Origin: JBGPGW01 sp046349515
Lineage (GTDB): Bacteria > Pseudomonadota > Alphaproteobacteria > CADEGL01
DNA: 64,000 nt
Reading direction: 5' to 3'
Assembly (NCBI GenBank): GCA_046349515.1
Contig: JAXMCE010000006.1
Location: 1 to 64,000, forward strand
Under the pieces are notes generated by a model. The model did not search any database, had not been told where the DNA came from, and was given only the letters and a program-made list of their open reading frames with translations. The position numbers and the translations under genes were made by a program. This document shows, piece by piece, positions 50,651-59,556 of this stretch (within the stretch, counting starts at the first letter, position 1; each line of letters opens with the position of its first letter).

Positions 50651-52405
50651 CTATTCGGCGTTGTCGTCGCTTTCCTCGCCCTCCTTGGGACGGGCGCGTT
50701 CCTTGGCTGCCTTGGTCATCGCGGCACCCAAGATATCGCCGAGGCTCGCGCCGCTGTCGGACGAGCCGTACTGCGCCATGGCCTCTTTCTCCTCTTCGAT
50801 CTCGCGCGCCTTGACGGACAAGAACACCTTGCGCTCCTTGCGGTCGACGGAGACGACCTTGGCATCGACCTTCTCGCCAACGGCAAAACGGTCGGGACGC
50901 TGCTCGCTGCGATCGCGAGAGAGGTCGGCGCGCCGGATGAAGCCGGGCGAGCCGTCGGAGAGCGTGACTTCGACGCCATTGTCGCGCGCGGCCGTGACCG
51001 TGCAGGTGACGATGTCGCCCTTCTTGGTCCCCTTGGCGGAAGTCTCGAACTTGTCTTCCGAGAGCTGCTTGATGCCGAGGGCGACGCGCTCCTTCTCCGG
51101 ATCGATCTCGAGAATCCGCGCCTTGACGATTTCGCCCTTCTTGTAGTGCTTGATGGCTTCTTCGCCGGGCGTCTCCCAATCGAGCTCCGAGATGTGCACC
51201 ATGCCTTCGATCTCACCGGGCAGCCCGATGAAGATTCCGAATTCCGTGATGTTGCGGATCTCGCCCTGTATGTCGCTGCCGACGGGATGGGCATCGGCAA
51301 AGGTGGCCCAGGGATTTTCGACGCACTGCTTCATGCCCAGGCTGATGCGGCGCTTCTGGCTGTCCACATCGAGCACCAGCACTTCCACTTCCTGGCTGGT
51401 CGAGACGATCTTGCCAGGATGGACGTTCTTCTTGGTCCAACTCATCTCCGAGACGTGGACGAGGCCTTCGACGCCGGGCTCAAGCTCGACGAAAGCGCCG
51501 TAATCCGTGATGTTGGTCACGCGGCCTTTGAACTTCGTGCCGGCCGGATATTTGAGCGCGGCTCCCTCCCAGGGATCCGATTCGAGCTGTTTCATCCCGA
51601 GAGAGATGCGCTGCGTCTCGGGATTGTAGCGAACGACTTGGACTTTAACGGTCTGTCCGATCTGCAAGGCATCGGACGGATGATTGATCCGGCGCCACGA
51701 GATGTCGGTCACGTGAAGGAGACCGTCGATGCCGCCCAAATCGATGAAGGCGCCGTAGTCCGTGATGTTCTTGACGACGCCCTGATAGACTTGGCCTTCG
51801 CGAAGATTGGCGACGAGTTCCGATCGTTGCTCGGCGCGCGTCTCCTCGAGAACCGCGCGGCGCGAGACCACGATGTTGCCGCGCTGCCGATCCATCTTGA
51901 GGATCTGGAACGGTTGCGGCGTGCCCATGAGCGGTGTCACGTCCCGGACGGGCCGGATGTCGACTTGGCTGCCAGGAAGGAAAGCGACAGCGCCCGAAAG
52001 GTCGACGGTGAACCCGCCCTTCACGCGCCCGAAGATGACGCCGTTCACCCGCTCGCTGGCCTTGTAGGCGCGCTCCAACTCCGTCCATGACTCCTCGCGC
52101 CGCGCCTTCTCGCGGCTGAGCAGCGCTTCGCCGTCCCGGCTTTCGATGCGATCGACGAACACGTCGACGAGGTCACCGACCTTGATTTCGGCCGGCCGGC
52201 CCTGCGCGCCGAATTCCTTCAAAGGGATGCGACCTTCCGCCTTGAGGCCGACGTCCACGAGGACGAAATCGTTCTCGATCGCGAGGACCGTTCCCTTGAC
52301 GACGGTGCCCTCGAAACCGCGCGAATTGCGCAGGGATTCCTCAAGAAGGTCCGCGAAGCGTTCCTGCGGCGCCGCGGCGCCGGACGATTGAGTCGTATTG
52401 GCCAT
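50651..52405 (-). CDS. rpsA: 30S ribosomal protein S1
   Basis: S1 carries mRNA to the 30S subunit. The 584-residue protein has six S1/OB repeats, easily seen by the recurring NITDYGAFIDL, NITDYGAFVEL and NITEFGIFIGL cores and by HVTDISW, HVSEMSW and HISELDW. The C-terminus is an acidic tail ending in ESDDNAE. The ATG follows AGGAAAGG at a slightly long distance. cmk lies upstream with a 117-base gap, which may hold an own promoter for rpsA. Confidence 0.97.
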   Translation of the reverse strand: MANTTQSSGAAAPQERFADLLEESLRNSRGFEGTVVKGTVLAIENDFVLVDVGLKAEGRIPLKEFGAQGRPAEIKVGDLVDVFVDRIESRDGEALLSREKARREESWTELERAYKASERVNGVIFGRVKGGFTVDLSGAVAFLPGSQVDIRPVRDVTPLMGTPQPFQILKMDRQRGNIVVSRRAVLEETRAEQRSELVANLREGQVYQGVVKNITDYGAFIDLGGIDGLLHVTDISWRRINHPSDALQIGQTVKVQVVRYNPETQRISLGMKQLESDPWEGAALKYPAGTKFKGRVTNITDYGAFVELEPGVEGLVHVSEMSWTKKNVHPGKIVSTSQEVEVLVLDVDSQKRRISLGMKQCVENPWATFADAHPVGSDIQGEIRNITEFGIFIGLPGEIEGMVHISELDWETPGEEAIKHYKKGEIVKARILEIDPEKERVALGIKQLSEDKFETSAKGTKKGDIVTCTVTAARDNGVEVTLSDGSPGFIRRADLSRDRSEQRPDRFAVGEKVDAKVVSVDRKERKVFLSVKAREIEEEKEAMAQYGSSDSGASLGDILGAAMTKAAKERARPKEGEESDDNAE

Positions 52406-52522
52406 GAACGAACTAACCCTTTCCTTGCTTTCAGGCCTGCTGGTTGTCTCCAGCGGTCTTGAACACACCAAACCAGCCGATCATCGGCCTGGCCGACGAT
52501 CGGCACATGACGACATCGGGCT

Positions 52523-53170
52523 TTAGCGAGCCTGCTGAGAGGTTCGCGCGATGATGAATGCCAGCGCGGCCGCAAACACGGCGTCGGGATCGAGATCCGT
52601 CGTGTCGAGCACGTAGGCGTCTTTGGCAATCGCCAAAGGCGCAACGGCACGCCCTCGGTCGCGTGCGTCGCGGGCCTTCAACTCCTCCAGAACGCGGGAA
52701 TATATAGCCTCCTGGCCCCTCTGCCGCAACTCCAGGGTCCTCCGCTCAGCCCGCACGTCCGGGCTGGCTGTGACGAAGAGCTTGATCGCCGCATCCGGGA
52801 ATACGACCGTTCCGATGTCCCGCCCGTCGATGACCGCTCCCGAGGCATCTCCCGGGGGAGAAGACGCGAATCGACGCTGAAAGGTGGTCAAAACCTCCCT
52901 GACTCGGGCATGAATCGCGGCTTTTGTCGCAATTTGGGCCACATCGTCGCCCTTGAGCGCCGGATCATCCAGATCCTCGGGCCGCAGCGCCTCGGCCGCC
53001 GCAACCGCATCAGCTTCCCGTTCGGGGTCGCCGCCGTGGCGGAGAAGGCGGAAGGCGACTGCCCGGTAGAGCTTCCCGCTGTCGAGATAGGAGAGGCCGA
53101 GATGGGCCGCGAGCCTTCGGGCCAGCGTGCCCTTGCCGGCGGCGCCAGGTCCGTCGATCGCGACGATCAT
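52523..53170 (-). CDS. cmk: Cytidylate kinase
   Basis: Cmk phosphorylates CMP and dCMP. The 215-residue protein has the P-loop IDGPGAAGKGTLARRLA, SYLDSGKLYRAVA, the IDGRDIGTVVFPDA region and the lid REEA-like arginine block in RAERRTLELR. The ATG overlaps the aroA stop by four bases. The order aroA-cmk-rpsA-sppA/ihfB is common across proteobacteria. Confidence 0.96.
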   Translation of the reverse strand: MIVAIDGPGAAGKGTLARRLAAHLGLSYLDSGKLYRAVAFRLLRHGGDPEREADAVAAAEALRPEDLDDPALKGDDVAQIATKAAIHARVREVLTTFQRRFASSPPGDASGAVIDGRDIGTVVFPDAAIKLFVTASPDVRAERRTLELRQRGQEAIYSRVLEELKARDARDRGRAVAPLAIAKDAYVLDTTDLDPDAVFAAALAFIIARTSQQAR

Positions 53171-54495
53171 GCCCTTGTCTCGATCGCCGCACCGAGCGCG
53201 CGCATCAGGGGGACGAAATCGGGGAAGCTCGTCTGAATGGGCGAGCCATCGTCGATGGCGACGGGTTCCTGGCTGACGAGGCCGAGGACAAGAAATGCCA
53301 TGGCGATCCGGTGATCGAGGTGCGTCGCGATGGTCGCGGCCCCGCGGGGCGGCCGGCCCGTCCCTTCGATCATCAGATCGTCGCCCGAGACCTCGACGTC
53401 GACCCCGCAGCGCGCGAGCCCGTCCGCGATGGCGGAGAGGCGATCGCTTTCCTTCACGCGAAGCTCGCCAAGGCCGCGAAAGCGCGACGTGCCGGACGCG
53501 CAGGCCGCGGCGACGGCGAGCACCGGGTACTCGTCGATCATGCGCGGGGCGCGGTTGGCCGGGACATCCACCGCGCGGAGCGCTCCGCCTTTCACGGCGA
53601 TGTCTGCGACTGGCTCCTCGCCGAAGCGTCGCTCGTTTTCGATCCGGATGGCGGCGCCCATCTCGCGGAGCGTGTCAACGATGCCGATGCGCAGGGGATT
53701 CGTGCCAACGGCCTCGAGGGTCACGTGAGCCCCCTCGGTGATCGCGGCCGCCACCAGGGGAAATGCCGCCGACGAGATATCGGAGGGGACCCGGAGGTCG
53801 CGGGCTTGAAGTTCGGCGAGTCCCGTGAGCCGGACCGTGCGGCCTCCGGTGCCGAAGGGCTCGCTCGCGACGGTCGCGCCAAAATATTTGAGCATGAGTT
53901 CGCTGTGGTCGCGCGTCGCCTGGGGCTCGATGACGATCGTCTCCCCCGGCGCATTGAGTGCGGCATAGAGAATCGCTGACTTGACCTGGGCGGATGCAAC
54001 GGGGAGCTCGTACTCGATGGGGACAGGCTCGGCGGTTCCCATCACAGCCAAGGGCAGGCGGCACCCGGATCGCGCGAGGATCGATGCGCCCATGCGCTCG
54101 AGTGGCCGCGCGACCCGCGCCATCGGGCGCTTGACGAGCGAGGCGTCGCCCGTGAAGTGGGTGTTGAAGGCGTGGGTCGAGACGAGACCCATCATCAAGC
54201 GCGCGCCCGTCCCGGAATTGCCCATGTCGAGGATCGTCGATGGCTCGACGAGACCGCCCACCCCAACGCCATCGACGGACCAGCGTCCGTCGTCATGGCG
54301 CCTGACCCCGACGCCAAGCGCGCTGAGAGCGTCGGCCGTGCGCAGCACGTCTTCGCCTTCGAGCAAGCCTTCGATTGTGGTCCGGCCGATGGCGATGGCC
54401 GCCGTCATCAGGGCGCGGTGCGAAATCGACTTATCGCCCGGGACGCGGCACCGGCCGGCGAGCGTGCCCGAGCGGCGCGAGACGAGCGGGATCAT
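53167..54495 (-). CDS. aroA: 3-phosphoshikimate 1-carboxyvinyltransferase (EPSP synthase)
   Basis: AroA joins phosphoenolpyruvate to shikimate 3-phosphate. The 442-residue protein has VPGDKSISHRALM, DMGNSGTGARLMMG and SDRLSAIADGL. The GNSGTGARLMMG loop carries an alanine at the position that marks glyphosate-tolerant class II forms (G-x-A where class I has glycine); this is my reading and was not tested. Longer readings use TTG. Divergent from a zinc-ribbon gene with a 210-base gap. Confidence 0.95.
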   Translation of the reverse strand: MIPLVSRRSGTLAGRCRVPGDKSISHRALMTAAIAIGRTTIEGLLEGEDVLRTADALSALGVGVRRHDDGRWSVDGVGVGGLVEPSTILDMGNSGTGARLMMGLVSTHAFNTHFTGDASLVKRPMARVARPLERMGASILARSGCRLPLAVMGTAEPVPIEYELPVASAQVKSAILYAALNAPGETIVIEPQATRDHSELMLKYFGATVASEPFGTGGRTVRLTGLAELQARDLRVPSDISSAAFPLVAAAITEGAHVTLEAVGTNPLRIGIVDTLREMGAAIRIENERRFGEEPVADIAVKGGALRAVDVPANRAPRMIDEYPVLAVAAACASGTSRFRGLGELRVKESDRLSAIADGLARCGVDVEVSGDDLMIEGTGRPPRGAATIATHLDHRIAMAFLVLGLVSQEPVAIDDGSPIQTSFPDFVPLMRALGAAIETRA

Positions 54496-54705
54496 GCCGA
54501 CCGAGCCGGGCGTTGGCCATTCGCCCAAGGGCCGTCCGCTATGCTCGGCCCATTGCGGCTCATCTTCATGGGTTTCGTCTCGGTCTGTGAACGGTCGGGC
54601 ATTGCCAGGGACTGCAGCTCGAAATTAACTTTTGACAGGGCCAAACGATCATGGCAATTGGCTCGCCCAGTCAATTCGACTGATGAAGGGCAGGAGGTAT
54701 CGGAC

Positions 54706-55074
54706 GTGGCCAGGGCGGCATGGGGAACGAAGCGCACTTGTCCCAGCTGCAGTGCGCGATTTTATGACCTTGGTCGTGCACCGGTCGTCTGCCCGAAATG
54801 CGGCGGGACTTTCGAGCCGGAGGCATTCACGAAAAGCCGGCGGAGCCGTGCGGCAGCCGCAGGCGCTGCGGCGGCCAAGTTGGCCAAAGGTGGTCGTCCC
54901 GCGACTCCAAAACCTGGACCGAAGGAGGCCGAAATCGAACCGGCTGCGGCCGAGCTTGGCGAAGACCGGGAAGAAGAAGCCGAAGAGGACGTCATCGAAG
55001 ACACTTCCGAGCTTGGCGAGGACGAGGATGTGGTCGAAGTCGTCGAGGACGCGGAGGAAGAGGAGGAGCGGTAA
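54706..55074 (+). CDS. TIGR02300 family zinc-ribbon protein with acidic tail
   Basis: The N-terminus has GTKRTCPSCSARFYDLGR and PVVCPKCGGTFEP, four cysteines that form a zinc ribbon. The middle is Ala/Lys-rich and the last 40 residues are almost all Glu, Asp and Val. This is the TIGR02300 family, found in alphaproteobacteria with unknown function. The start is a GTG with AGGAGGT seven bases upstream; no ATG fits the conserved opening. A TTGACA lies at 54632-54637 in the gap shared with aroA. Confidence 0.85.
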   Translation: MARAAWGTKRTCPSCSARFYDLGRAPVVCPKCGGTFEPEAFTKSRRSRAAAAGAAAAKLAKGGRPATPKPGPKEAEIEPAAAELGEDREEEAEEDVIEDTSELGEDEDVVEVVEDAEEEEER

Positions 55075-55193
55075 CGCTCCCGCACTGCTCTGTCTTGACC
55101 CCTGTGGGCTGACGATTGAACAGTGTCGGGGCTTCGTCCGATCGGCACCCCGGCTCCATTCCGTGAGGGCCCGCTGCCTGAGGTGAAGCGTCG

Positions 55194-56081
55194 ATGACCC
55201 TCGTCACATTGGCGGCTACAAGCAAGCCGGAGGCGGTCGTGGCGACGCTCCGTCGCGATGGAGCCGTCATTCTTGGCAGCCTTGCTCCGCCTTCCGCCAT
55301 GGATCGTATTGTCGCTGAGACAGCGCCGTGGTTCCAGCGCTCCCCGGTCGGGCAGGACGATTTCCGAGGTTACCGGACGCGCCGCGTGGGCGCGCTCATC
55401 GCCCGAGCACCCAGCATCCATGGATTGGTGCTCGATCCGCTCGTGCTCGCGGTCGCGGAAGGCTTGCTCTTGAGGCATTGCGCGCGGATCCAGCTGACAT
55501 ACACCCAGGCCATCCGGTTGGGGCCCGGCGAGACTCCCCAGCCGCTCCACCGCGACGATGAAGTCTACTCGCTTCCGCCGCCCGACGGGGTCGAATGGGC
55601 ACTCATCGGCATGTGGGCCGCCAGCGATTTCACGGCGGAGAATGGCGCGACGCTGGTGGTTCCCGGCAGCCATCGGTGGCCGCGCGACCGCATGGCAACA
55701 CCGGAGGAGGTCCGGAAGGCCGTCATGCCGAAGGGTTCGCTTCTCCTCCACCTTGGCTCGGTACTCCATGCCGGCGGCGCCAATGAAAGCGACGGCGATC
55801 GCTTCGGCCTGTCCATCAACTACGCTCTTGGTTGGCTCCGGCAGACAGAGAACCAGATTTTGGCGACGCCGCCCGAGCTCGCACGCAGCCTGCCGCCGCG
55901 CCTTCAGGATCTCCTTGGCTATTCGGTCCATGGCCGCATCCTCGGCGAGGTTGGCCTTGAAGACCCGCGGGTCGCTGTTTTGTCGCAAAGCGCTGAATCC
56001 GTGGCGTCCTACGAGCGCGAAGCCGGACGGACCGTTGACCGGAGAACACTCTCGGGCTACGGATCGGCGGACACGGCGTAG
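55194..56081 (+). CDS. Phytanoyl-CoA dioxygenase family protein
   Basis: The 295-residue protein has the iron motif HxD in PLHRDDEVYSLP, the distal histidine in LHAGGANES and an arginine soon after (DRFGLSINYA), the pattern of PhyH-type Fe(II)/2-oxoglutarate oxygenases. Such enzymes hydroxylate lipids, amino acids or other small metabolites. The substrate cannot be read. GAGGTG precedes the ATG. The gene lies alone between the zinc-ribbon gene and tRNA-Ala. Confidence 0.85.
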   Translation: MTLVTLAATSKPEAVVATLRRDGAVILGSLAPPSAMDRIVAETAPWFQRSPVGQDDFRGYRTRRVGALIARAPSIHGLVLDPLVLAVAEGLLLRHCARIQLTYTQAIRLGPGETPQPLHRDDEVYSLPPPDGVEWALIGMWAASDFTAENGATLVVPGSHRWPRDRMATPEEVRKAVMPKGSLLLHLGSVLHAGGANESDGDRFGLSINYALGWLRQTENQILATPPELARSLPPRLQDLLGYSVHGRILGEVGLEDPRVAVLSQSAESVASYEREAGRTVDRRTLSGYGSADTA

Positions 56082-56195
56082 GCCGTGGCCGTGCTCGCTT
56101 CGGTTTCACATGGACTCGGCAGTCAAAAGAGGGTAAACAGTCATTCCCATAGCGCGTTGAATTAGAACGATTTTTGAGGAGTTTCGCGACGCGGC

Positions 56196-56271
<76 letters not shown>

Positions 56272-56292
56272 CCTTACGCGAGATGAGAGAGA

Positions 56293-56324
56293 AGGGCCTC
56301 GTTGCAATGGACGAGGCCCTTTTT
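56293..56324 (+). terminator. Rho-independent terminator after tRNA-Ala
   Basis: A perfect ten-pair stem, AGGGCCTCGT and ACGAGGCCCT, closes an eight-base loop and is followed by five T residues. It should end the tRNA-Ala transcript. It is the clearest intrinsic terminator in the window. Confidence 0.9.
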
Positions 56325-56397
56325 GTTGCCGGATGTCGGCTGCGCGCACGGTTGAACGAAAAGGCCGCCTCGCGGTTCGCTCCGGAGTGGCCGACGC

Positions 56398-56775
56398 TCA
56401 GATGCCCAGCCGATAGCGCAGATAGATGCAATCCCGCGGATCGCCGCTCACGGTTTGGCCTTGGATAACCCCTTCCTTGCTCACGGCGAATGTCATGCTG
56501 CATCGCGGCGCGATGGCGCGAGCGACCGAGGCATCGCTGTGCTCGTATTTGATATCCTTCGAGCCGTCGGGATAAGTGCGTGACCAATCCGGCGGGCCGG
56601 CCTTGGCGATAAGATCAGAGACTGGGCGTCCCGCCAGGACTTCATAGGGACGCGAAGGTTCGGTCGCATTGGCGGCGCCGGTGGTGATGTTGAGTGCGAC
56701 CCACAGCGGGACCAGCCGGCGCGCCGCTGCGAACGCCATGACGGGTCGGCGCCTTCTTACAAGTCTCATGCGCAT
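56398..56775 (-). CDS. Small secreted protein, SmpA/BamE-like layout
   Basis: The 125-residue protein has a basic start and a hydrophobic stretch ending in GAANA, a likely signal peptide for export. The mature part has GRPVSDLIAKAGPPDWS and a YPDGSKDIKY strand, then RCSMTFAVSKEGVIQG, a layout like SmpA/OmlA (BamE) domains but without clear family identity. Two cysteines (CSMTF and RDCIYL) could pair in the periplasm. It starts two bases after the antiporter stop, so the two are probably co-transcribed. Confidence 0.7.
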   Translation of the reverse strand: MRMRLVRRRRPVMAFAAARRLVPLWVALNITTGAANATEPSRPYEVLAGRPVSDLIAKAGPPDWSRTYPDGSKDIKYEHSDASVARAIAPRCSMTFAVSKEGVIQGQTVSGDPRDCIYLRYRLGI

Positions 56776-56777
56776 GG

Positions 56778-58043
56778 CTAAGCTCTGAGCTTCCCCCGTG
56801 CGCCGGTCTCGATCACGTCATGAACGAGTCTAATTCGATCGCGGCGCCACCGAAACCATAGACCGGCCGCGAGGGCCGTCGCGAGCGACGTCAAGACAAG
56901 CGCTGTGAACAACTGGGCATCGATGATGCCGGACGCAAGGCCAACGCTTGCCACGACGATGCCCGGACCGCCACGCGTGTTCATTGCCATACCGTAGTCA
57001 AGTGCATCGCCCCAACCAAGGCGGGCTGCCTTTGCGGCAGTCACGATGCCTGCGAGCTTTACCGCTGTCGTGCCGGCAAGAAAAAGGACAGTCAGCTGCC
57101 AATCGAACTGTCGCGAGAGATCGACGCGGAACCCGACGAGCGCGAAGTAGATCGGCACGAAGAGCCAAATCGACATGTCGGTGATCCGTTGCTTCACCGT
57201 CCGGAGGAGATCGGATGGAAAGCGGCCGATCACGAGCCCGGCGACGAGGGCGCCGAACACCAGGTTGATCGTGAGCAAGCTGGCGAGCGCGACAAAGGCG
57301 AGACAGACGAGGAGGGTGTAGCCGGTAAGGGAGGCCTCGGTAAAGCGTTTGACTCCCAGTCGGCCGATGAAGCGCAGCGTCGCGGGCCCCAGGAGGAACG
57401 AGAGAGCGGCGAAAATGACGGTCACCATGGCCACGCGGCCTAGGCCGATGAGGTCGTGGCCCTGTCCTTGTTGGATGGCCGTTGCGACGGCGAGGAGTGC
57501 CCAGAGAATGAGGTCCTGAACCGTGGCTGCCGTGACGACGACGCGGGCGAAGCGTGTTTCCATGAGGCCCAAGTCGATGAAGAGACGTGAGATGACCGGG
57601 ATCGATGTCACGGCCGCGCCGATTCCCATGAGCAGGCTGAAGGCCAAGGGATCGGCCGTCGCCGAATTGGGCATGGACGGTGCAGCAAAGTATCCCAGGG
57701 CAAAGGGGGCGCCGGCGGCGATGACGAGCAACGCGATGAGGTAGCGATGACGGCCTCGCGCCCGAGTTTCGATCTTGAATCCCGCGGTGAACATCAGAAG
57801 GACGAGGCCGAGCCAGTAGAAGGCAGAAAGCAGGGCCTCTTGCGATCCGAATCCGGCAAAGACCCAATTCTGCGCTTCGGGCGCCAAGACACCCAGCACC
57901 GACGGTCCCAGAATGACGCCGCCGCAGATCTCGCCGACGACGCGCGGCAGTTTGAGTCGTTCGAAGAGATGCCCGCTCGACATGGCGGCGACGAGAAGCA
58001 GCACCAAGGACAGGAAGAAGCGCGAAAGTTCCGCGTCACTCAT
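56778..58043 (-). CDS. Cation:proton antiporter, CPA2 (KefB-like) family
   Basis: The 421-residue protein is hydrophobic throughout with about 12 membrane segments, including LPRVVGEICGGVILGPSVLG and FGALVAGLVIG, the family landmarks of CPA2 exchangers. It lacks a C-terminal TrkA-N domain, so it is not a full-length KefB/KefC; Na+/H+ or K+/H+ exchange is possible. The longer reading adds basic residues only; the ATG chosen follows an AGGA site. The small secreted protein gene follows after two bases. Confidence 0.87.
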   Translation of the reverse strand: MSDAELSRFFLSLVLLLVAAMSSGHLFERLKLPRVVGEICGGVILGPSVLGVLAPEAQNWVFAGFGSQEALLSAFYWLGLVLLMFTAGFKIETRARGRHRYLIALLVIAAGAPFALGYFAAPSMPNSATADPLAFSLLMGIGAAVTSIPVISRLFIDLGLMETRFARVVVTAATVQDLILWALLAVATAIQQGQGHDLIGLGRVAMVTVIFAALSFLLGPATLRFIGRLGVKRFTEASLTGYTLLVCLAFVALASLLTINLVFGALVAGLVIGRFPSDLLRTVKQRITDMSIWLFVPIYFALVGFRVDLSRQFDWQLTVLFLAGTTAVKLAGIVTAAKAARLGWGDALDYGMAMNTRGGPGIVVASVGLASGIIDAQLFTALVLTSLATALAAGLWFRWRRDRIRLVHDVIETGARGKLRA

Positions 58044-58190
58044 CGCGGATGCGATCCTGACGCGCCGGGGTCGCGTGCTCGACGCTCGCCGCTTGGGGCG
58101 GGATTCGCTGTTGCGAGTCCCTTCGCCTGAAACAACGCGCTTGCTTGCGGAGTTGCATCGGGAGAGCAACGCGGCGCACCACCGGGGCAC

Positions 58191-58643
58191 CTAGTGCATC
58201 GGCTTCGCGCCGGCCTTTTGCACCATGGCATCGATGTGGACCTCTCCCGCCTTTTCAAAGACGAGCGTCATTGGAATGCCGAACCCTTCCGTGAGCGGCT
58301 GTTTCAGGCCCATGAGCATGATGTGCAACCCGCCGGGCTGGAAAGACACTTCCTTCCTCGCCGGAATGGCGACTGATTCGACGGGACGCATCTTCGCCAC
58401 CCCACTCTCCGTTTTCGACTCGTGTATTGTTGCCTCGCCCACCTCCGTCGTCGCCCGGAGCAGCCGGTCGGGTGTCGAACCGGTGTTCATGATTTTCATG
58501 TAGACGGCCGTCACGTCGCCGTTCGTCGCGCGCGTCCAGGGGTGCGTGATTCGAAGATCGCCCGCGCGATGGTCATGGGCCCCGGCAGGACCCGAGATGG
58601 CGGCAAGAACGATGGCCGCGACAAGATATGCGATGAGCCTCAT
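58191..58643 (-). CDS. PCu(A)C copper chaperone
   Basis: The 150-residue protein has a signal peptide (LIAYLVAAIVLAAISGPAGA), then HDHRAGDLRITHPW and the family copper motif spread over TIHESKTESGVAKMRP and PGGLHIMLMGLKQPL, with the H-x(n)-M and H-x-M ligands. PCu(A)C proteins bind Cu(I) in the periplasm and deliver it to cytochrome oxidase or take part in copper uptake. AAGGAG precedes the ATG. It lies 118 bases after an ABC ATPase gene on the same strand. Confidence 0.88.
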   Translation of the reverse strand: MRLIAYLVAAIVLAAISGPAGAHDHRAGDLRITHPWTRATNGDVTAVYMKIMNTGSTPDRLLRATTEVGEATIHESKTESGVAKMRPVESVAIPARKEVSFQPGGLHIMLMGLKQPLTEGFGIPMTLVFEKAGEVHIDAMVQKAGAKPMH

Positions 58644-58761
58644 GGACGTCTCCTTCAAAGAACAGCATGGCATGCTGTGGGTGTGAGGCAAGATGATCCG
58701 CGGATGCTCCCTCGAGACGCTTGGCATTTCGTCGGCCTTTGAATCGACGGCTCGCCTCGTT

Positions 58762-59556
58762 CTACCTATCGTCACGGCGTCCCGCCCCTTGGGTCCGCGC
58801 TTTCATCGCGACGAAGTGGGTCGTCGTCGCGTCAAGCGGGATGAGGCGCGCCTCGACGCCGAAGACGGTTTCGAGGAGCGACGGGGTCATGACTTCGGTC
58901 GGCCGTCCGTACGCCGCGATCCGGCCTTTGTCGAGCACGGCCAGCGCATCGGAGAAGCGAGCAGCCAAATTAAGGTCATGGATGACGGTCACCACGGTCA
59001 GGTTATGCCGCGTGGCCCGGTCGCGAAGAAGGCCGAGGATCTCAAGCTGATTGCGGAGATCAAGGGTATTGGTCGGCTCGTCGAGGATCATGAGTGACGG
59101 CGATCGCGAGAGTGCCTGGGCGATGAAGACCAATTGGCGTTGTCCACCACTCAATTCCCCGAGGCGCCGGCGCGCCAGCGATTCGAGGCCGATGGCTTCG
59201 AGTGCTGCATGGGCGCGATCGAGTTCTCTCCGGCTGACCCGGAAGCCGAGTGTTTCCATCCGGCCGAGAAGAACAGCCTCGAGGACCGTCAACGACGACC
59301 GGGCGGTGCTTCCCTGCGGCAGATAGCTGACACGGTGCGCCCAGTCGCGTCGGTTCGCCGCGCGGAATTCGGTCCCTTCAAAGCGAACGACTCCGTGATA
59401 GGGATGAAGGCCCATGATCGCGCTGAGCAAGGTCGACTTGCCCGCACCGTTCGGGCCGACGATTCCCGTCACGGTTCCCGGCGATGCCGTGAGGGAAATG
59501 TCGGCAAGGACGCGGTGCGAGCCGTAGGCGACCTCGAGGTTCGTGATCTCCAGCAT
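58762..59556 (-). CDS. ABC transporter ATP-binding protein, siderophore/metal type
   Basis: The 264-residue ATPase has Walker A GIVGPNGAGKSTLLSAI, signature LSGGQRQLVFIAQAL, Walker B LMILDEPTNTLDL and the switch histidine VIHDLNLAARF. The GELSGGQ and RRxLGELSGG patterns match FecE/FepC-type importers. Its ATG shares one base with the permease stop (TGATG), so it is translated together with the permease. It should energise uptake of iron, heme, cobalamin or, given the neighbours, copper. Confidence 0.93.
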   Translation of the reverse strand: MLEITNLEVAYGSHRVLADISLTASPGTVTGIVGPNGAGKSTLLSAIMGLHPYHGVVRFEGTEFRAANRRDWAHRVSYLPQGSTARSSLTVLEAVLLGRMETLGFRVSRRELDRAHAALEAIGLESLARRRLGELSGGQRQLVFIAQALSRSPSLMILDEPTNTLDLRNQLEILGLLRDRATRHNLTVVTVIHDLNLAARFSDALAVLDKGRIAAYGRPTEVMTPSLLETVFGVEARLIPLDATTTHFVAMKARTQGAGRRDDR

